A stretch of DNA of 64,000 bases from Rhynchosporium graminicola. Its lineage: Eukaryota; Ascomycota; Leotiomycetes; Helotiales; Ploettnerulaceae. The stretch is from contig FJUW01000017.1 in NCBI GenBank assembly GCA_900074885.1, forward strand, positions 131,933-195,932, written 5' to 3'. Positions 1-12,713 of the stretch are shown piece by piece. Within the stretch, counting starts at the first letter, position 1, and every line of letters starts with the position of its first letter. The notes beneath the pieces are model-generated. The model was not told the DNA's origin, ran no database searches, and saw nothing but the letters and a program-made list of their open reading frames with translations. Made by a program: the position numbers and the translations under genes.

Positions 1-1218
1 ATAGGGCAACTGAGAGTTTCGGGCGGTGGTTTACGACTCACAAGGCGAAGGGTCCTGCCAAAGGGCAACTGGAGCCGCCGGCACAGATATATATATTCAC
101 TGGGACAAGGAGCGCAGTCCCTGTTGATTGTTTTCCATACCTCGGTTTTTGCAAAACTCTATTTTGTATACATATACCTCGAAAATCATGCAGACTATAT
201 AGTCTCACGTTCAACAATTTCACGTTCCTCGTGTATTTTGAAGAGCACAAAGCCAACTCTCTTCTAGGGTAGGAAGAGACAAGACCTCACTATTCGCAAG
301 ACTTGAGAAATAATTATTAACGAGTACTGTAGCCCTGGCTTTGACTATGACCCTCCGCGTTTGCTCGTACGAGGCCGATTCGTGAGCAAGGTCATCTCCG
401 CTGAAGCAAATTTATCACGTCAAAATATCACTTGCTAAGTCATCAAATATTGAGATGACATTTGAAGATTTACGTTGGTAATTCCCATTTTATACCTTCG
501 CAACTTCAGATCTTGAATATAGGCGGCTCAATTTGCCCCAAATTTGATGATTTTACAAACAATGCGTGGCTTCGCGGAGAATGAATTGTTTGGCCTCGAC
601 CTGCGTCACAAATTAGCACGGTTTCTCAGCTTTCTGAGGTATGTATACAAAATAGAGCTTGGAGCATTCGTGGCATCGAGGAACAACCATCACAGATTCC
701 AGGTCAATCGTCAATCAGATGCGTGGTAGTGGCGCCTGGTGATCCCGTTTGAGCATATCTCTAAAACCTTAAATTTACCTTTAAGGTAAGTACTGTAAGC
801 TTAGATAGGTAATGGGTACTCCATCACTTCCCATGTCGCTATTGCGGCCGTCTGCAACCCGGCCTGCTTTGCGATAAAACTAATACGTTACGGTAGAAAC
901 TATTGCAGTACATCGAGTGCGTGCAGCCATGGCATTGCAATGATAGCATACTGCTGCAAAGATAATCGTGTCTCGCTTGTTTGTTGTTAATTTTAAACAA
1001 GAGCTAAATAGCCAATCTCGCACGTGATTCCAAGGATTTCCCCCGCGTTTTGGAGATGCTGGCCGCGGGTCTTTCTCAACCTCGGCAAGCCGGCAACTAC
1101 TATTTTGAAAGCATCGTAAAGCTCAGATCTCTAACACGATGCCCGATATTAATCACTACGATGACCCCCTATCCTGGGCCTTAGATATCTTGCGATTACC
1201 TCCTTGAATCAGCTCAAA
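1..1218. other. Non-coding stretch before the racemase gene
   Basis: I see no coding signal here. The open frames are short, lack family resemblance and are not joined by credible splice sites. The last part is presumably the promoter of the racemase gene that starts at 1219. Confidence 0.5.
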
Positions 1219-2501
1219 ATGACAGGACCGCCAGCTTTGACTGGCATTCGCGTGCTGGAATTCGGAGGGCTTGCTCCTGGTATGGACATTCTTCCATGCT
1301 GTACTCATAAATTCACGTACTTACAAAGAATATAGGACCCTTCGCTGGTCTCCTCCTCGCAGACAACGGCGCCTCTGTCCTGCGAATCGACCGAGCCATC
1401 CCAAACCTCACCCATTCCACCTCTTCCTCTAAGCTTCCCCCACCAACTAACGACCTCCTCGCCCGGCACAAGTCCTCTATAGCTGTCGACCTCAAATCGC
1501 CCAGCGGGATAGACTTCATTAAAGGCCTCATCCCACACACAGACATCGTAATCGATCCCTTCCGCCCTGGCATTCTCGAGAAACTAGGCCTCGGGCCCGA
1601 TGTCCTGCAGAGTATCAACCCGAGGATAATAATCGGACGCATGACTGGATTCCGCAGGGATGGGAAGTATAAAGACATGGCTGGCCACGATATAAATTAC
1701 ATAGCCGTATCTGGAGCATTAGCTCTACTAGGCAGGAAAGGCGAGAAGCCTATTGCGCCCGGAAATATTCTTGGGGATTTCGCCGGCGGTGGAGCGATTT
1801 TGTTCCAGGGTATCTTGTTGGCTTTGATGGCTAGAGAGAAGAACGGGGATGGCCAGGTTGTGGAGGCGAACATGGTGGACGGAGCGAGCTACCTGGCCAC
1901 TTTCCCGAGGATGATGTTGAAGACTCCGATGTGGGATCAGCCGAGGGGAGAGAATTTATTGGATACGGGATGTCCGTGGTATGACACCTATGAGACGCAA
2001 GATGGGAAATACATGTCTGTTGGCGCTTTAGAGCCTCAATTTTTTGCCGAACTTTTGAAAGGCTTGGGATTGACCGGGAAGGGGATTGAGAAGTCGAGAT
2101 TCGACAAGAAGACTTGGCCAAAATTGAAAGCGACTTTCGAGATTCTGTTCAAGGGGAAGACGAGGTCGGAGTGGGAGAAAGTCTTTGATAAGACGGATGC
2201 GTGCTGTACGCCTGTGCTGGAGTATGGGGAGCTGGAGACAGATTCTAGCAGAGAGGGCGATCAAAGACCAGCTGTTACGCTCCGTGGAACTCCCAGCTTA
2301 GCTGTTTCGGAAGGCTCAGCGTCAAGAGATGCATCGACTGGGCAAGGCTTGGGAATTGAAGGAGGTAGCTATTCGGGAACAGCGTTGTACGCTGGTGAAG
2401 GCGGTGAAGACATTTTGAGCAACTGGCTGGGTTGGAAACGTGGAAGGGACTTTGAGGTGGAGAACGGAGGGTTGGTAAGGAAAGCAAGTTCAAGGTTATG
2501 A
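1219..2501 (+). CDS. Alpha-methylacyl-CoA racemase (CoA-transferase family III, CaiB/BaiF)
   Basis: Two exons, 1219-1279 and 1336-2501, give 408 residues. The intron 1280-1335 begins GTATGG and ends TATAG and restores the frame through GGA-CCC, so the N-terminus reads LTGIRVLEFGGLAPGPFAGL, the usual start of this family. The central GHDINYIAVSGAL holds the expected catalytic His, and NILGDFAGGG holds the catalytic Asp. The family epimerises 2-methyl-branched acyl-CoA esters so that beta-oxidation can proceed. The protein ends in Ser-Arg-Leu, a PTS1-type tripeptide, so peroxisomal location is likely. Length matches the family (about 380-400 residues). A formyl-CoA-transferase-like role in the same fold cannot be excluded, but the GHDINY motif favours racemase. 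Confidence 0.93.
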
Positions 2502-2682
2502 ATGAACTATTACAGTATTTGTATTTTCTCTTGACCCATCATCTTGTCCGACAAACTCACGATTCGATTGCTCACTCATCACTTAAACTTCTAGGAAAAC
2601 GCCGCTCGCCGTGCCCAAATTTACGTACAGTGCTCCAAAATGACGCCCAAGAGAGTGACTGAGAACATCCTTGCCAATTTCC

Positions 2683-3091
2683 TCAGAGCATGAAGATGCT
2701 CCCATCCATCCACATCCCTTCATCCTCGAAGCTTCTGCGTTGATATTCGCGTGTTGATGAAGCGGCTGGACTGCTCAATGTCTTGTTGGCCGTCTGAAGA
2801 AGCGATGCAATGAACTTGGTTCTAAGGAATTCAGTCAGTGCCTGAGAGTCGAGATGAAAGATTAGCAAAACATCTTACCTATACACTCCACCCATCGGCA
2901 AAGCCCAGATTTCTCGATGGACTTGGCGGTGGATTTGGAGGCGGCGAAGGCGAATCACCTCTCGACATGTTGTTTGTGGATTCACTATGGACAGGAGTGA
3001 ACCTCGCGTAATTTTGGGAACCTCTCAACTGAGAGACGGTGGATGAAGATCTGGTAGCGTCGAATCCAATGCCACTTGTTGCAACGGCCAT
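2683..3091 (-). CDS. Small hypothetical protein, 121 residues
   Basis: Two exons on the minus strand, 3091-2885 and 2841-2683. The intron starts GTATAGGTAAG and ends CTCTCAG, and the phase-0 join runs GFADGWS into ALTEFLRTKFIAS. Using the second possible donor (GTAAG at 2878) would leave an in-frame TAG, so the first is chosen. The N-terminal half is rich in Ser and Pro (a run of SPPPNPPPSPS). The C-terminal half is a likely amphipathic helix followed by an acidic, tryptophan-containing end (EDEGMWMDGS). There is no signal peptide or membrane segment. I do not recognise the family. The clean splice and the composition of the C-terminus suggest a real, conserved small fungal protein. Confidence 0.65.
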
Positions 3092-5215
3092 TTCGATCTT
3101 TGAAGGCAGACCGCAACAAGGAAGTGTGCTGAGTGGAATGTTGTCTTGTTTTTTTTTTGGAATTGGAATTGGTAGGTTGAAATTCTGCGAGCTAGCTTCA
3201 ACGAGCGAAAGAAGCAAAGCTTAGAGCGAAAGGAGGAGCCACTCGGAGAATAGATCAGTAGCACAAGGGATAAGGCAAAACCCGAGGAATCGGTCGAGCC
3301 GACTGTTGGTTTTTGCTAAGGCTGAAACTAAGAGATTGTTGGTAGATTATGATGAAGAAGCGATTGTGATGGAAGAAGCTTAATGTTTCGGAACAAAAAC
3401 CCAGCAGCACCTCCCATTAACACCTCGTCCTTCTTATACCCCAATACTCGGGATTCATGGGTCCACAATGTATTCATGTCACATAGTACGTTGTAATTTT
3501 CTAGTTCCATTCTTCTGCTACCTACCTTCCCTTAGTACATTCCGAATTCTCGGCGAGGCGAGGTACCGTTCCTGTTCCGTCTCACAATATATTGCCTTGG
3601 CTTGAAACCCGTCTTCCTCGGCGGCTCTGCTCTACTGTCGGTGTGCTCAGACCTGGATATCTCAAGTACTGACCTAGTTGTCTATCTACCCCCACTCAAA
3701 AATAGATATGAAAATATAGTATGTGCTGTTCTTCCCCGCATAACCTTGTCTCCCCGCATATGTCCTCGGCGAATGGAGTATACGCTGTACTCACGAACAA
3801 GGTAGTAAAAGATCGATTGACCGCCTTTTCGCAGGGGTCTATCTAATCGAAGAGATCGTATCATAGAATATTCACACAGATAGAGTATTCCAGGACTCGA
3901 TTGGCTTTTGCCCCTGGAGCCTCGTTTTCGCTTAACACGAGTGGATCTCTCCGGGCACAACAAAACGAATTAACTACCTAGTCTCACCAAGCAAGCCTCG
4001 ATGTAACGATATGACTCGAGGGCGACGAAGGACTTTCTTTTCCCTCTGTTCTCAGTGTTCTGTTGAACAAGAATCAATAACAGGTATAGCACAATCTATT
4101 CTTTGCTTCGGTCGGTGCAAAAACCGCAAGACTACACCGGCAGGAATCGGCTACGCGCCTCCCCCGTTCCACAGAACGTGCCACAAGCCGCGCTCTAGGA
4201 TTGTTTACCCGGGTTGCCGGTTTGCTGGCAACGAGAGGTCTGTAGGACGTGAGCGTTCTGCATTCCGGGGATGGGGGACGCTGTATAGTGGTGAGGCGGG
4301 GTTGGTGGTCTCTTGTGCTTTGTTGTGTTTTCGTGGGTTGTGCGGTGGGTTGTGCTTCGTGTTATGCTGGATTGGGGTTGGTGTCGAAGGAAGTCGAAGG
4401 CGAAGAAGCGGTGGAGGAACTCTGCAGTAAGAATTGATTGCCGTCCGTAGATTGATGAAGGGATGTGACGCGATGTGATGCCGGCCTAGGCGAAAAAGGC
4501 CCGCGGAGAGATGCAGAGACGAGGTGCGAGGTAGACCGCCGTGACACAAGATCTCTGTGTCCGATCTCTGAACTAGGGTCACTGGTGTGAGCTGTCAGGG
4601 TTTTTTTGAGGCAGGTAGGTAATCCGGTCCACGTATCGGAGATCGGTGGCCATTTGCACGGGGTATTGAAGCCTTGTGGAGGGGAAGGAGTGAAGACGAG
4701 TGATGTAAAAGAAGCGGAAGGAGAAGACGATAATGACGAGACAAAAGGAGCTCGCTATCTATAATACGTTACCTGATTCCTAGTCGATATGTCTTGTGTG
4801 CTCGATCAAAGTGAGAAGTCGAGCTAAAAAGGCAGGTAAAGAATTTCTTGCATTACAAAGTATCTAGCATGTCTGTCTGAAGTGGTTGTGGGAATGTAGG
4901 TAGCAGCCGAGAAACGAACGCGCTGGAGAACAACGGGGTCCGACCACACAAGCTTTCCTTTGCCTCTTATTGCCCATTCGCTTTATAATCCCAGTCAACA
5001 ACGCTGTGTTAGGTCTCACTATCTTGCTGTATGTCGAATTCATTATGCTGAGGTTCGTCATTATCCTCCCCGTTAAGCGCCAGAAGAGGTTGGCTTCATA
5101 ATGTGCTCATAACAAAATCTGGGAAGCTAGAGTGTTGCACGCTAGTTGGGGACTCCACCCGGTTTGTGCTCGATCCCATCTGAGTACACAGATCTGTACC
5201 ATGTCAGATTGTAGT
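3092..5215. other. Intergenic stretch without a recognisable gene
   Basis: Overlapping open frames on both strands at 4011-4582 have low-complexity Arg/Ser/Pro-rich translations and no start or splice context. I read them as chance frames. The stretch holds the upstream region of the small gene ending at 3091 and the 3' flank of VPS1. Confidence 0.45.
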
Positions 5216-7569
5216 CTATTGGACTTGGCTGACAATCTCGCTGGCACGTGATAGCGACTCAACCATTTGTTGGCACTCCTTCCTCCTGCGGACAGTGTAG
5301 TCGCTCTCCTTGAGGAGCTCATCGAGTGTGTCGGTTCGGTACATGTTCTCGAGGAGTTCTCTCTGCATCTCATCCTTTGTGAACCTGTGAACGGTTAGCG
5401 GTGCATATGAAGTGTACTCGGGCAACTCACTGAACTAGGTTAAGCATGATTGCCTTAGGCACCATGTCGATCATTGTTCTTCGCACGATGTTGTAGTAAG
5501 AGTTAATGAGAAGTTCTGTGCCTGTTAGCATACTTGATCGCGAGGCACGGTTTCTGAAGACTGACTGATGACCTCGACTTCGATTCCTTCCCGCTCAGAA
5601 AGAGTTCCAGATGCCTTGAGAGTTGGAGGCGGGGCTTCCATTGCCGCCATCTTCTTCTTGTTCTTTGAAGCGAAGAAACTTCCAAAAAATCCCCCGTTGG
5701 CATCATCTCCGCCCATACCGAGCGTTGGGCTGGTGGTACGGACTGGAGTTGCTGATTGCAGCATTGGCTTGCCAGTTTTAGGGTCGACTTGAATGGGCTT
5801 TGCTGAGCTGTGCTTCTCATTTACGATTGCCATAGCCTGTTTATGGTTAGCATACTTCATGTGTTAAAGAGTTATTTTGACATACCCGGTGTCCGTTCAA
5901 AAAGTCTGGGTGACCAGTGTTAATGTAGCATGATTCCATCGCTACCAAATCTCTTACCAACTTATTCGTTGGGTCCATAACCTTCTTGAAGAAGGAAATT
6001 ACAACTTGATGGAATTTCTCCTTCAATCCTGGGTACCTTCTGAAAAGTTGCTTGCTAAGTAATTGGGTGAGGATGCGAACAAGCTCGTCATATACCAAAG
6101 AAACACATTTCAGACTCGGCTCTTCTAAACGCTTGATTTGTTGCTTGACAATAAGTTCAAACGCAGTGGTGCCGACGAAGAGTGCTGGTGAAGATCCAGA
6201 AGAATTGTATAGAATGGTTCTGATGTCGATATCTTTCACTTGATCGAAAGGATCTACGGCCTTTACACCGTTGGCATATAGCTCGTGGAACACGAAACTA
6301 ATTCTGGCACCACCAGAAAGCTCTACACTCGAAAGTTCCGTATTGTTACCCTCCAAGACAGTTCTCCATTCATTCGAAAATTCGGTGATAATATTGAGTA
6401 CGATGTTGGCGCTGTTTCCTAACATAGAATCACCCAAGCCCTGAAGTTCGGTTGAGTATTTAAGCAAAGAGGCTGAGATGCGTGCCTTGATATCTGGGAG
6501 AGTTTGCTTGATATGCATCATCAAGATGAGGTTGAGCTTCCGAGCAAGATATGGAGTACCGCAATAGGAGCTCTTATTCCTATATGCCTTATGGTTCTCG
6601 AAGAAGTTCTTCTCGTTCTCCAATGCAGCTGCGATTGCCTTCTTGTTGTCGATATCCCTCTGTCCTCTGTTGACCACTGGTACGTATCCTAGTCTCAAGG
6701 GAATGATGCGTCCAGCCAGAATATCCACGACATCTGTTCCGACATCCATCAAATCCACCTTTGTGAGGACACCGATTGTCCTTTGACCTTCGGGGTCAAC
6801 CTCTCGCGCAAGCATAAGGCCGTCAGAGTTGGCCAAATCGGTATTCGCTCCAGTAACAGCAAGGATGATGGCATTCGGTTTGCTGATCTGCTTCAATACC
6901 ATCTCCTTGATCTGTCTCTCGATATCTCTCGGCTGATCGCCAACCGGCACTTTCGTAAGACCGGGCAAATCGACAAGGGTAAGTGTGAGGACATTAGGGG
7001 AGTATATTCGCAGGTTAATCGGGGCAGGCGAGATGCCACCATTGCGACCAGTTTTCGCCTCTGTTTCCTTCACAATCTCATCTCGGATCTTGTTGAAATC
7101 GAAGAACTTCTGCCCAGGTATATGCAGAAACTCGCCCCATTCATCAACGTTGGCTTCCTTGTCGCCCCCAGCAAGAAGGTCCTCACTCTTGACCCCATTT
7201 GCCTGCTCTGCAGGCTGGCGATTGATGAGTTGAAGGACCAGCGGCCGCCGGGTTACGATACCAGTTCCTCTAGGTAAGCTATGCATCTGGGTTAGCATTG
7301 TTCGGATCTCGAGGGGATATGTGGCAGCTTACAAGTCTCGTCCTACTATGTTCTCCAGCACCGAACTCTTTCCACTCGACTGACTGCCCACAACTACTAT
7401 CTGCGGCAGATCGATAGGGTTCTGTACGCCGACGGTCGTGAAAACATCTTGAAGCTTGTTCACCAATCTGCAGGACGGGTTAGCACTCGGGCGCAAAACA
7501 AGGGGACAATAGGGATCCTGACGTGATAAGACCGGGGTCGGAGATACCGCCCTGCGCGGCCACAGCCAT
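5216..7569 (-). CDS. VPS1: Dynamin-like GTPase Vps1 (vacuolar protein sorting)
   Basis: Six exons on the minus strand: 7569-7523, 7467-7333, 7278-5886, 5836-5566, 5515-5431 and 5384-5216. They give 699 residues, the usual length. The GTPase domain comes first: G1 is GSQSSGKSS, followed by [14 protein letters not shown]3 is DLPGLTKV and G4 is TKVDLMD. The dynamin middle region follows. Residues 503-590 form a variable Ser/Thr/Lys-rich insert, and the GTPase effector domain ([17 protein letters not shown] onward) is at the C-terminus. There is no PH or proline-rich domain, which separates Vps1 from classical dynamin. The protein drives membrane scission for Golgi-to-vacuole traffic and in peroxisome division. 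In exon 5 the acceptor at 5516 (giving [11 protein letters not shown]) is preferred over one six bases upstream. Confidence 0.97.
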
Positions 7570-8453
7570 CTTGAATTAGGATATAGGTATTACTTGGGAC
7601 CTGTGCAATATTTGAGCTTCGGAAAGGTTTGATTTAGTTGCGGAAAAGTATTATATGGGTGTTGTGGACAACTGGCTCGTGAAGTTTCTTGATTGTTGAC
7701 GCTCCAGTAGCATACGCAACTTTGGTTCAGGGATGTGGCTTGACTGGTCTGTGTGCTGTGCACCGCCACAGATCTTCGAAATAATGTTTTGTGTATGTGA
7801 ATAAACCTTACAGTGTAGTATAATCAGAGAATTTACCAGTGACTTTCTAACTCTGTAAGTACAAGCTCTATAATTTTAAGGGCGAAGGGATCTCGGGACA
7901 TATGGTGTTATAAGTGAGAACCAAGAAAGGGGTTGGGTCCTGCGTGGGAGTGCAGCAACTTTTGACACCTCATGACCACATATATTCAGAGATACACTCA
8001 ATGTGCCAATCATCAGGTGCCTGACTAACACCAGCTAATGTCTTGTATGTAGGCAACAACTTACCAAAGGTTACGGCTCCGAGACGTTTTACAGTTTGGG
8101 GCTTACGACTCGGAACGCGTTAACGTTCAGGCTTCAGCACAAGACTTGAGCACGTGAGCAAACGGAGTCGATCGGAGTCTGACCCAATCTGTCCCGAAAA
8201 GACCATTAACAGGAGACTTGCTCGTATGAAATCCTAGACCATCTCAAGAGCAAAGTCTTGTGATTCTGAGTGGACATTGGGTTGCAGCTGCACCTTCTAC
8301 AATTAGCGGCAATAACACCACAAGCGACCAAAACAATAACATTCGAATCCCGACGGCCTCCTCAGATATTCAAGCTTCAATCACGCAACAGAACCCCGAA
8401 GTTTGCTTTTCACTCTCATACTACTATCTTATTCAGACAGCCACCCATCCGAA
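7570..8453. other. Shared upstream region of VPS1 and ribokinase
   Basis: The two flanking genes diverge from this 0.9-kb stretch, so it must hold both promoters. I see no ORF worth calling. The part just before 8454 is AC-rich on the plus strand, as is common in fungal 5' leaders. Confidence 0.5.
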
Positions 8454-9622
8454 ATGTCTTCCAAAGTCATAACCGTAATAGGCTCCCTCAACACGGATCT
8501 GGTAAGCGTAACGGCTCGAGTGCCATCTGGTGGGGAGACCTTGACTGGTACATCGTTCCACACGGGTCCTGGTGGCAAGGGGGCGAATCAAGCCGTGGCT
8601 GCTGCTCGATTATGTCGAGCGAACCCTAAAGTAAGCTCAGGCTTGGCCAGCAAGAGTCAGGATGAGAACATTGTAGTGAAGATGGTGGGTGCTGTGGGAG
8701 ACGATGAGTTTGGACCAAAGATTATTGAGGGTATGAGGGAAGATGGTATTGATGTCGATGGCATTGAGGTGGTAAAGAACCAGCCTACTGGTGTGGCTGT
8801 GATCATCGTCGAGGTATGTTCCCAACTTTGCCGCTTTACACACATGACGATCCATCCCTCATCTGTCCAAGGATGGAAATATGCGTAGACGCATATGCAG
8901 ACTCAAAAATTACTCCCTCCCACCCAAATCTAGGTCTCTATGCAAACAAGTGCTAACAGCCCTACAAGTCCACCACAGGCGAGAACCGCATCCTCCTCAA
9001 TCCTGGCGCAAACTCAACCCTTGCTCCACAATCCTTCACAAACCTAACCTCCCTCTCACAAGCCGGTCTCCTTATTCTCCAGCTTGAAATCCCAATTCCC
9101 ACCATCCTTCAAATAATCACTACAGCCTCGCAAACTACTCCACCAACACCCATCCTCCTTAACCCCGCCCCGGCTGTCCCATTACCAGACTCAATCTACC
9201 CATCTATCACACATCTCATCCTGAATGAGAGTGAAGCCGCTCTTTTCACCGGTCGACCCGCAGAGTCCGTTGAGGCCGAAGGCTTTGATTGGTCTGTGGT
9301 CACAGCGGAATTCATCGCAAAAGGAGTGAATAACATAGTTGTGACGCTGGGAGCAAAGGGCGCGTTTTGGGCTTCTTTGGGATCAGGAAATAGAAGCACT
9401 AAAAGTGGTTCCGTACCCGCTGTCAAGGTTGAAAAGGTTGTGGATACGACGGCGGCGGGCGATACTTTTGTTGGTGCTTATGCAGTCGCTGTGGTGCGTG
9501 CTAGGGACAGAGGAGAAGGGGTAGATTTGGAAGAGGTGGTGAAGTGGGCTTGTCGAGCCAGTGCGAGAACAGTTCAGAAGGAGGGTGCGCAAGCGAGTAT
9601 TCCGTGGGCTGATGAGGTTTAG
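8454..9622 (+). CDS. RBK1: Ribokinase (PfkB family)
   Basis: Two exons, 8454-8813 and 8969-9622, give 337 residues. The intron starts GTATGTT and ends CTACAAG, joining IIVE to STTGENRI in phase 0. The PfkB signatures are clear: VIGSLNTDLV at the N-terminus, GGKGANQAVAAARL (substrate and lid region), GAVGDDEFG, the NPAPA and LNESEA motifs, and the ATP/anion-hole motif DTTAAGDTFVGAY with the catalytic Asp. The enzyme phosphorylates D-ribose at O5 and feeds the pentose phosphate pathway and nucleotide synthesis. The start at 8454 fits the normal N-terminus. The in-frame extension upstream has no family similarity. Confidence 0.95.
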
Positions 9623-10294
9623 ATCCTAGTTCCGAGGGTTTGGGGTTATACTACGCCCAAGGTGAATCAAATTCTTGACCGGCTAATCGAGACCTGTTTC
9701 CTAGACAAAAGTTGCTAGACAATTATATGACCTATAAGTATCTCCCTATGGAATATTTCATATTCAGGATCCAGAACCGTTAAAGTATCATAAAGTGTTA
9801 CTAGGTAGTTTTCTAAAGTCATAAGAATACTTAATGACTTGACAAAGTAAGTAATACTTTCTTGAAGACGTATCTGCTCCGCTAAGTAAGATTTCCTTGG
9901 CCCCAAACAAGAACTACTGAGAAGACTTTAGAGTAGTACACGTCGAAAGTCTCTTCAACCGAAAATTTCACCATATCGCGACCGTATACAGTAGATAGCG
10001 TCTTCCCCTACATGATGGCGATAGTCAGCGACATTAAGAAGTCCTGAGGCAAACCAACGACAGCAAGGCAACGGACTTATAAGCTGTTCCATGCATTCCA
10101 TGACAAGAACCTCTAAACCTCCAATTAGCCGCAAATCTTACCTCGCTCATATTCGGAAGCTCGTAGGACGAGGTACCGAGGTGTAAGGACTAACCTGCCG
10201 TTCATCGCTACAAAATTTTGTTCACGGACGCTTATATCAACATCCTTCTTCTCCGGTCGTAGCGAAGTAGACTCCTGCACAGATCTTTCTCCTC
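9623..10294. other. Intergenic stretch, nothing recognised
   Basis: This 0.7-kb stretch lies between the ribokinase stop and the F-box remnant. Frames are short, and I see no RNA gene or repeat. Confidence 0.4.
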
Positions 10295-11074
10295 TCACTG
10301 CGTTAAGATCGAATCGAGCTTGGAACCTGCTCCATCAAGTATCTGCTTGAACGAAGCACAAATGGACCCCCGACCAAAATCAGCCTTCACTCTATTCCAG
10401 GGACTTATCCAGGGACTCAAAAATCGAATTTTGAACTTATGATCATCGTAATCTCGGCCCTCCCCAATATCCATCCACCGGGTCACAAATAGCGCATTGC
10501 CAGCTTTACCATAGCTCTGGAAGCCGACACGAAACTCGATGTAAAAATGATCGCAGCATATACTTCCCTGTTTGTTTTCGTGGGTTTCGATTTCCGTTGC
10601 TCGTGGAAATTCGATACCGAGTGCAGAAAAATCTTCTCTCTTGGGTCTGATTCAGAATGAGGACAGATCTCGACGTCGTCATTCCACGGCAGAGGGATAA
10701 CTCTCGTCGAGGGTACCAGAAATATTTGTTGCGAAATGATACTTCTCCGCGCTAGAAGTACAATGAACTTTGACGCAGGCTGAACATACCACATCCATTG
10801 GTAGATCTCTTTCCAAGCAACAGAGTAGCTCAAGTATAGCTACTTTTACTGCGTTTCTGAAAGGCTTCAGACATCGCTCCTTCAGAAGGGAGTAGTAGAA
10901 TTTGCTTCTCAGGCTTAGGCTCGCTGCCGATGACGCCAGCATATTGTCGACTATTTGGAGTATAAGCTCAGGTGGAAGTCTCCTGAAAGGCGTATCTAGA
11001 AATACCTCATCGGGGCCCAGATCGACAGCGTTGGCAGTGATTTCCTTTCTGATCTTGTGCATTCTGAGATTCAA
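10295..11074 (-). pseudogene. Decayed F-box-family gene
   Basis: The N-terminal piece (11074-10679) has an F-box-like segment, RRLPPELILQIVDNMLASSA, at about residue 31. The reading frame then breaks. A middle piece (WNDDVEICPH, near 10680-10640) is in another frame. A C-terminal piece ending at 10295 (NALFVTRWMDIGEGRD and later FGRGSICASF) returns to the first frame. The order N-terminal F-box, ICPH, VTRWMD, GSICASF matches a large ascomycete F-box family as I recall it, but the cysteine-rich centre is missing. At least one TGA, one TGA downstream and a deletion separate the parts. An intron-based rescue was considered, but no good donor-acceptor pair joins them. F-box proteins normally recruit substrates to SCF ubiquitin ligases. 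Confidence 0.6.
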
Positions 11075-11884
11075 GGGAGTTCAAGGAATGGGGGAAGCTT
11101 AGGAATCTGTGTGATGCTGGCTGGTCCTATGATCCTTAAGATCAGAGACGCTTTTTTGAGATAGAGAATTTGGAGGTGAAGAAGAGGTAAAAGAAGTAAA
11201 AGTATAGAGGAGATATAAATTACATAATGAATTGCAGAAGAGTGTGGCCACTGATGTGCTAAGTCTGTTACCTAGCTGCTGGTGCTGGTAGGAATATATA
11301 TCTGATAGCCAACCTAGCGTACTTGCAGCCACGGATGATTGGGTGCACTCTCCAGGAGCGCCAATTACTGTTCATTAGGGTACCATGGACATTTCTTCTC
11401 TTCTTGAGGCTCCATTCGGGATAATTTCTCGATCCTCCGGCTTTCCTGATGCCCTAAGATCCTGTATCCCGATATACTGCAAGTATCTGCTTAGTCTCGG
11501 CGCAGGTTCTTTTCATAGAATCAGTTACAGTCTTATCACCTCATCGTTGCGTATAATGATCGTTCAAATTGTATGAAAAATCTCTAAACATATTGAGGAT
11601 TGGGTACAGCATCCCGTGAGTAGTCCCTACAGATTTCATTTCAATCCATGGCATCTTGAACGACGAATGAGGGTATTTGCTATCGAATCTCACCAGCAGG
11701 AACCCATCCTCGAGGCCAGACTGAAGTGAAATGCGCCAAGATAGCAGTCTCAAAGGCGGCAAATCGAAGTTGCCATGAAGCTCCTACAAAGATGCATTCT
11801 AAATCCCATTTGTTCTCAGAAATTCAAGCCCCAGACTACCTGCACTAACAATCAATGTAGCCGCACCAGCTGGTCACTTCCTCC
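11075..11884. other. Intergenic stretch with an unassigned minus-strand frame
   Basis: A 73-residue minus-strand frame at 11541-11762 (containing LEDGFLLVRFDSKYP) has sensible composition but no start context and no recognisable family. It could be a remnant of another gene. Nothing else is supported. Confidence 0.3.
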
Positions 11885-12279
11885 CTACACATTTCCGTCT
11901 AGCCCTACGACCGTAGTATCGGCATGGCTAAAGGTCCTCAACGCAGTCCTTGTGATCTTCAATACCGACATGCAATTTGGATCTGGGCAAGCGACCAGCC
12001 CATCGGACGAGATCCAATCATGCTCATGGGTTTTACGTTGTTTCGCCGCGAGAAGTGGTAAAACCGCAGCTTTTGTAGTCAGAAGACACAGCGTGATGGG
12101 AGACAAGATAATCACATACAGAGACTGTAGAAACTAATACCTTGTCCGGGAGGGAGATAAAGCATCTCGCCTTGGAGAGTGAAGTAGTCGCCTTCTTTTG
12201 CGCCACAAAGAATTCTCTCGCCTGGCGGACAGACAACTTCTACTTTCAGGTCGTAGAGTTCGAAAGAGTCATCCGACAT
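11885..12279 (-). CDS. TIGR04076-type uncharacterised protein
   Basis: Two exons on the minus strand, 12279-12120 and 12069-11885, give 114 residues. The donor is GTATGTG and the acceptor ACAAAAG. The join (phase 1) reads ISFYSLSAVLPLLAAKQRK. The N-terminus LYDLKVEVVCPPGERILCGA with EGDYF, and the later VACPDPNC and KITRT segments, fit the TIGR04076 family of small proteins found in bacteria and fungi. The family has no known function. The several paired cysteines (CPP, LCG, ACPDPNC) suggest metal or redox chemistry, which is an inference. No signal peptide is seen, so it is probably cytosolic. The ATG at 12279 is preferred to an upstream frame start because the family begins near the LYDLKV segment. 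Confidence 0.8.
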
Positions 12280-12713
12280 TTTGGGATTATTGTGACGGAA
12301 ATTTGAATTGAGAATGAGGTAGTCCAAAGACTTCAAGTATTGAATTTCTTATCGGGATGCACTGCTAGCTGATACATCGCGAAAACGGCCCGAAAATGTC
12401 AGACATAACGTCTGAAATACGGGCAGGGGTACACTTGACGACCGGAGTATTGGGCTAACTTAATGCCTGGTCACTTTCCTGTATCTCTTGGTGTTGTCTA
12501 GAGCTTTTTATTACAGACTACTAGACTAGAAATTCTTTATTTTATGACGAGTCAAAGCATGCTTAGGGGGGCACGATATACATAAGTTGTCTCAGATCTG
12601 CTTATGGAGTTTTAATCAATACAAATCTTACAAGACTGGGTAATTTGATCACCAATGAGGTAGGAAGGAGATCGACTGAAATCTTAAATCATCAGGTCCT
12701 TCCATGATTTTCA

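Noticed and set aside
4011..4582. Long overlapping frames on both strands
   Set aside because: Low-complexity Arg/Ser/Pro translation on both strands, no splice joins, no recognisable motif.
11541..11762. Minus-strand frame as part of the TIGR04076-type gene
   Set aside because: The gene ends at a clear TAG at 11885; the downstream frame is not needed for the family length.
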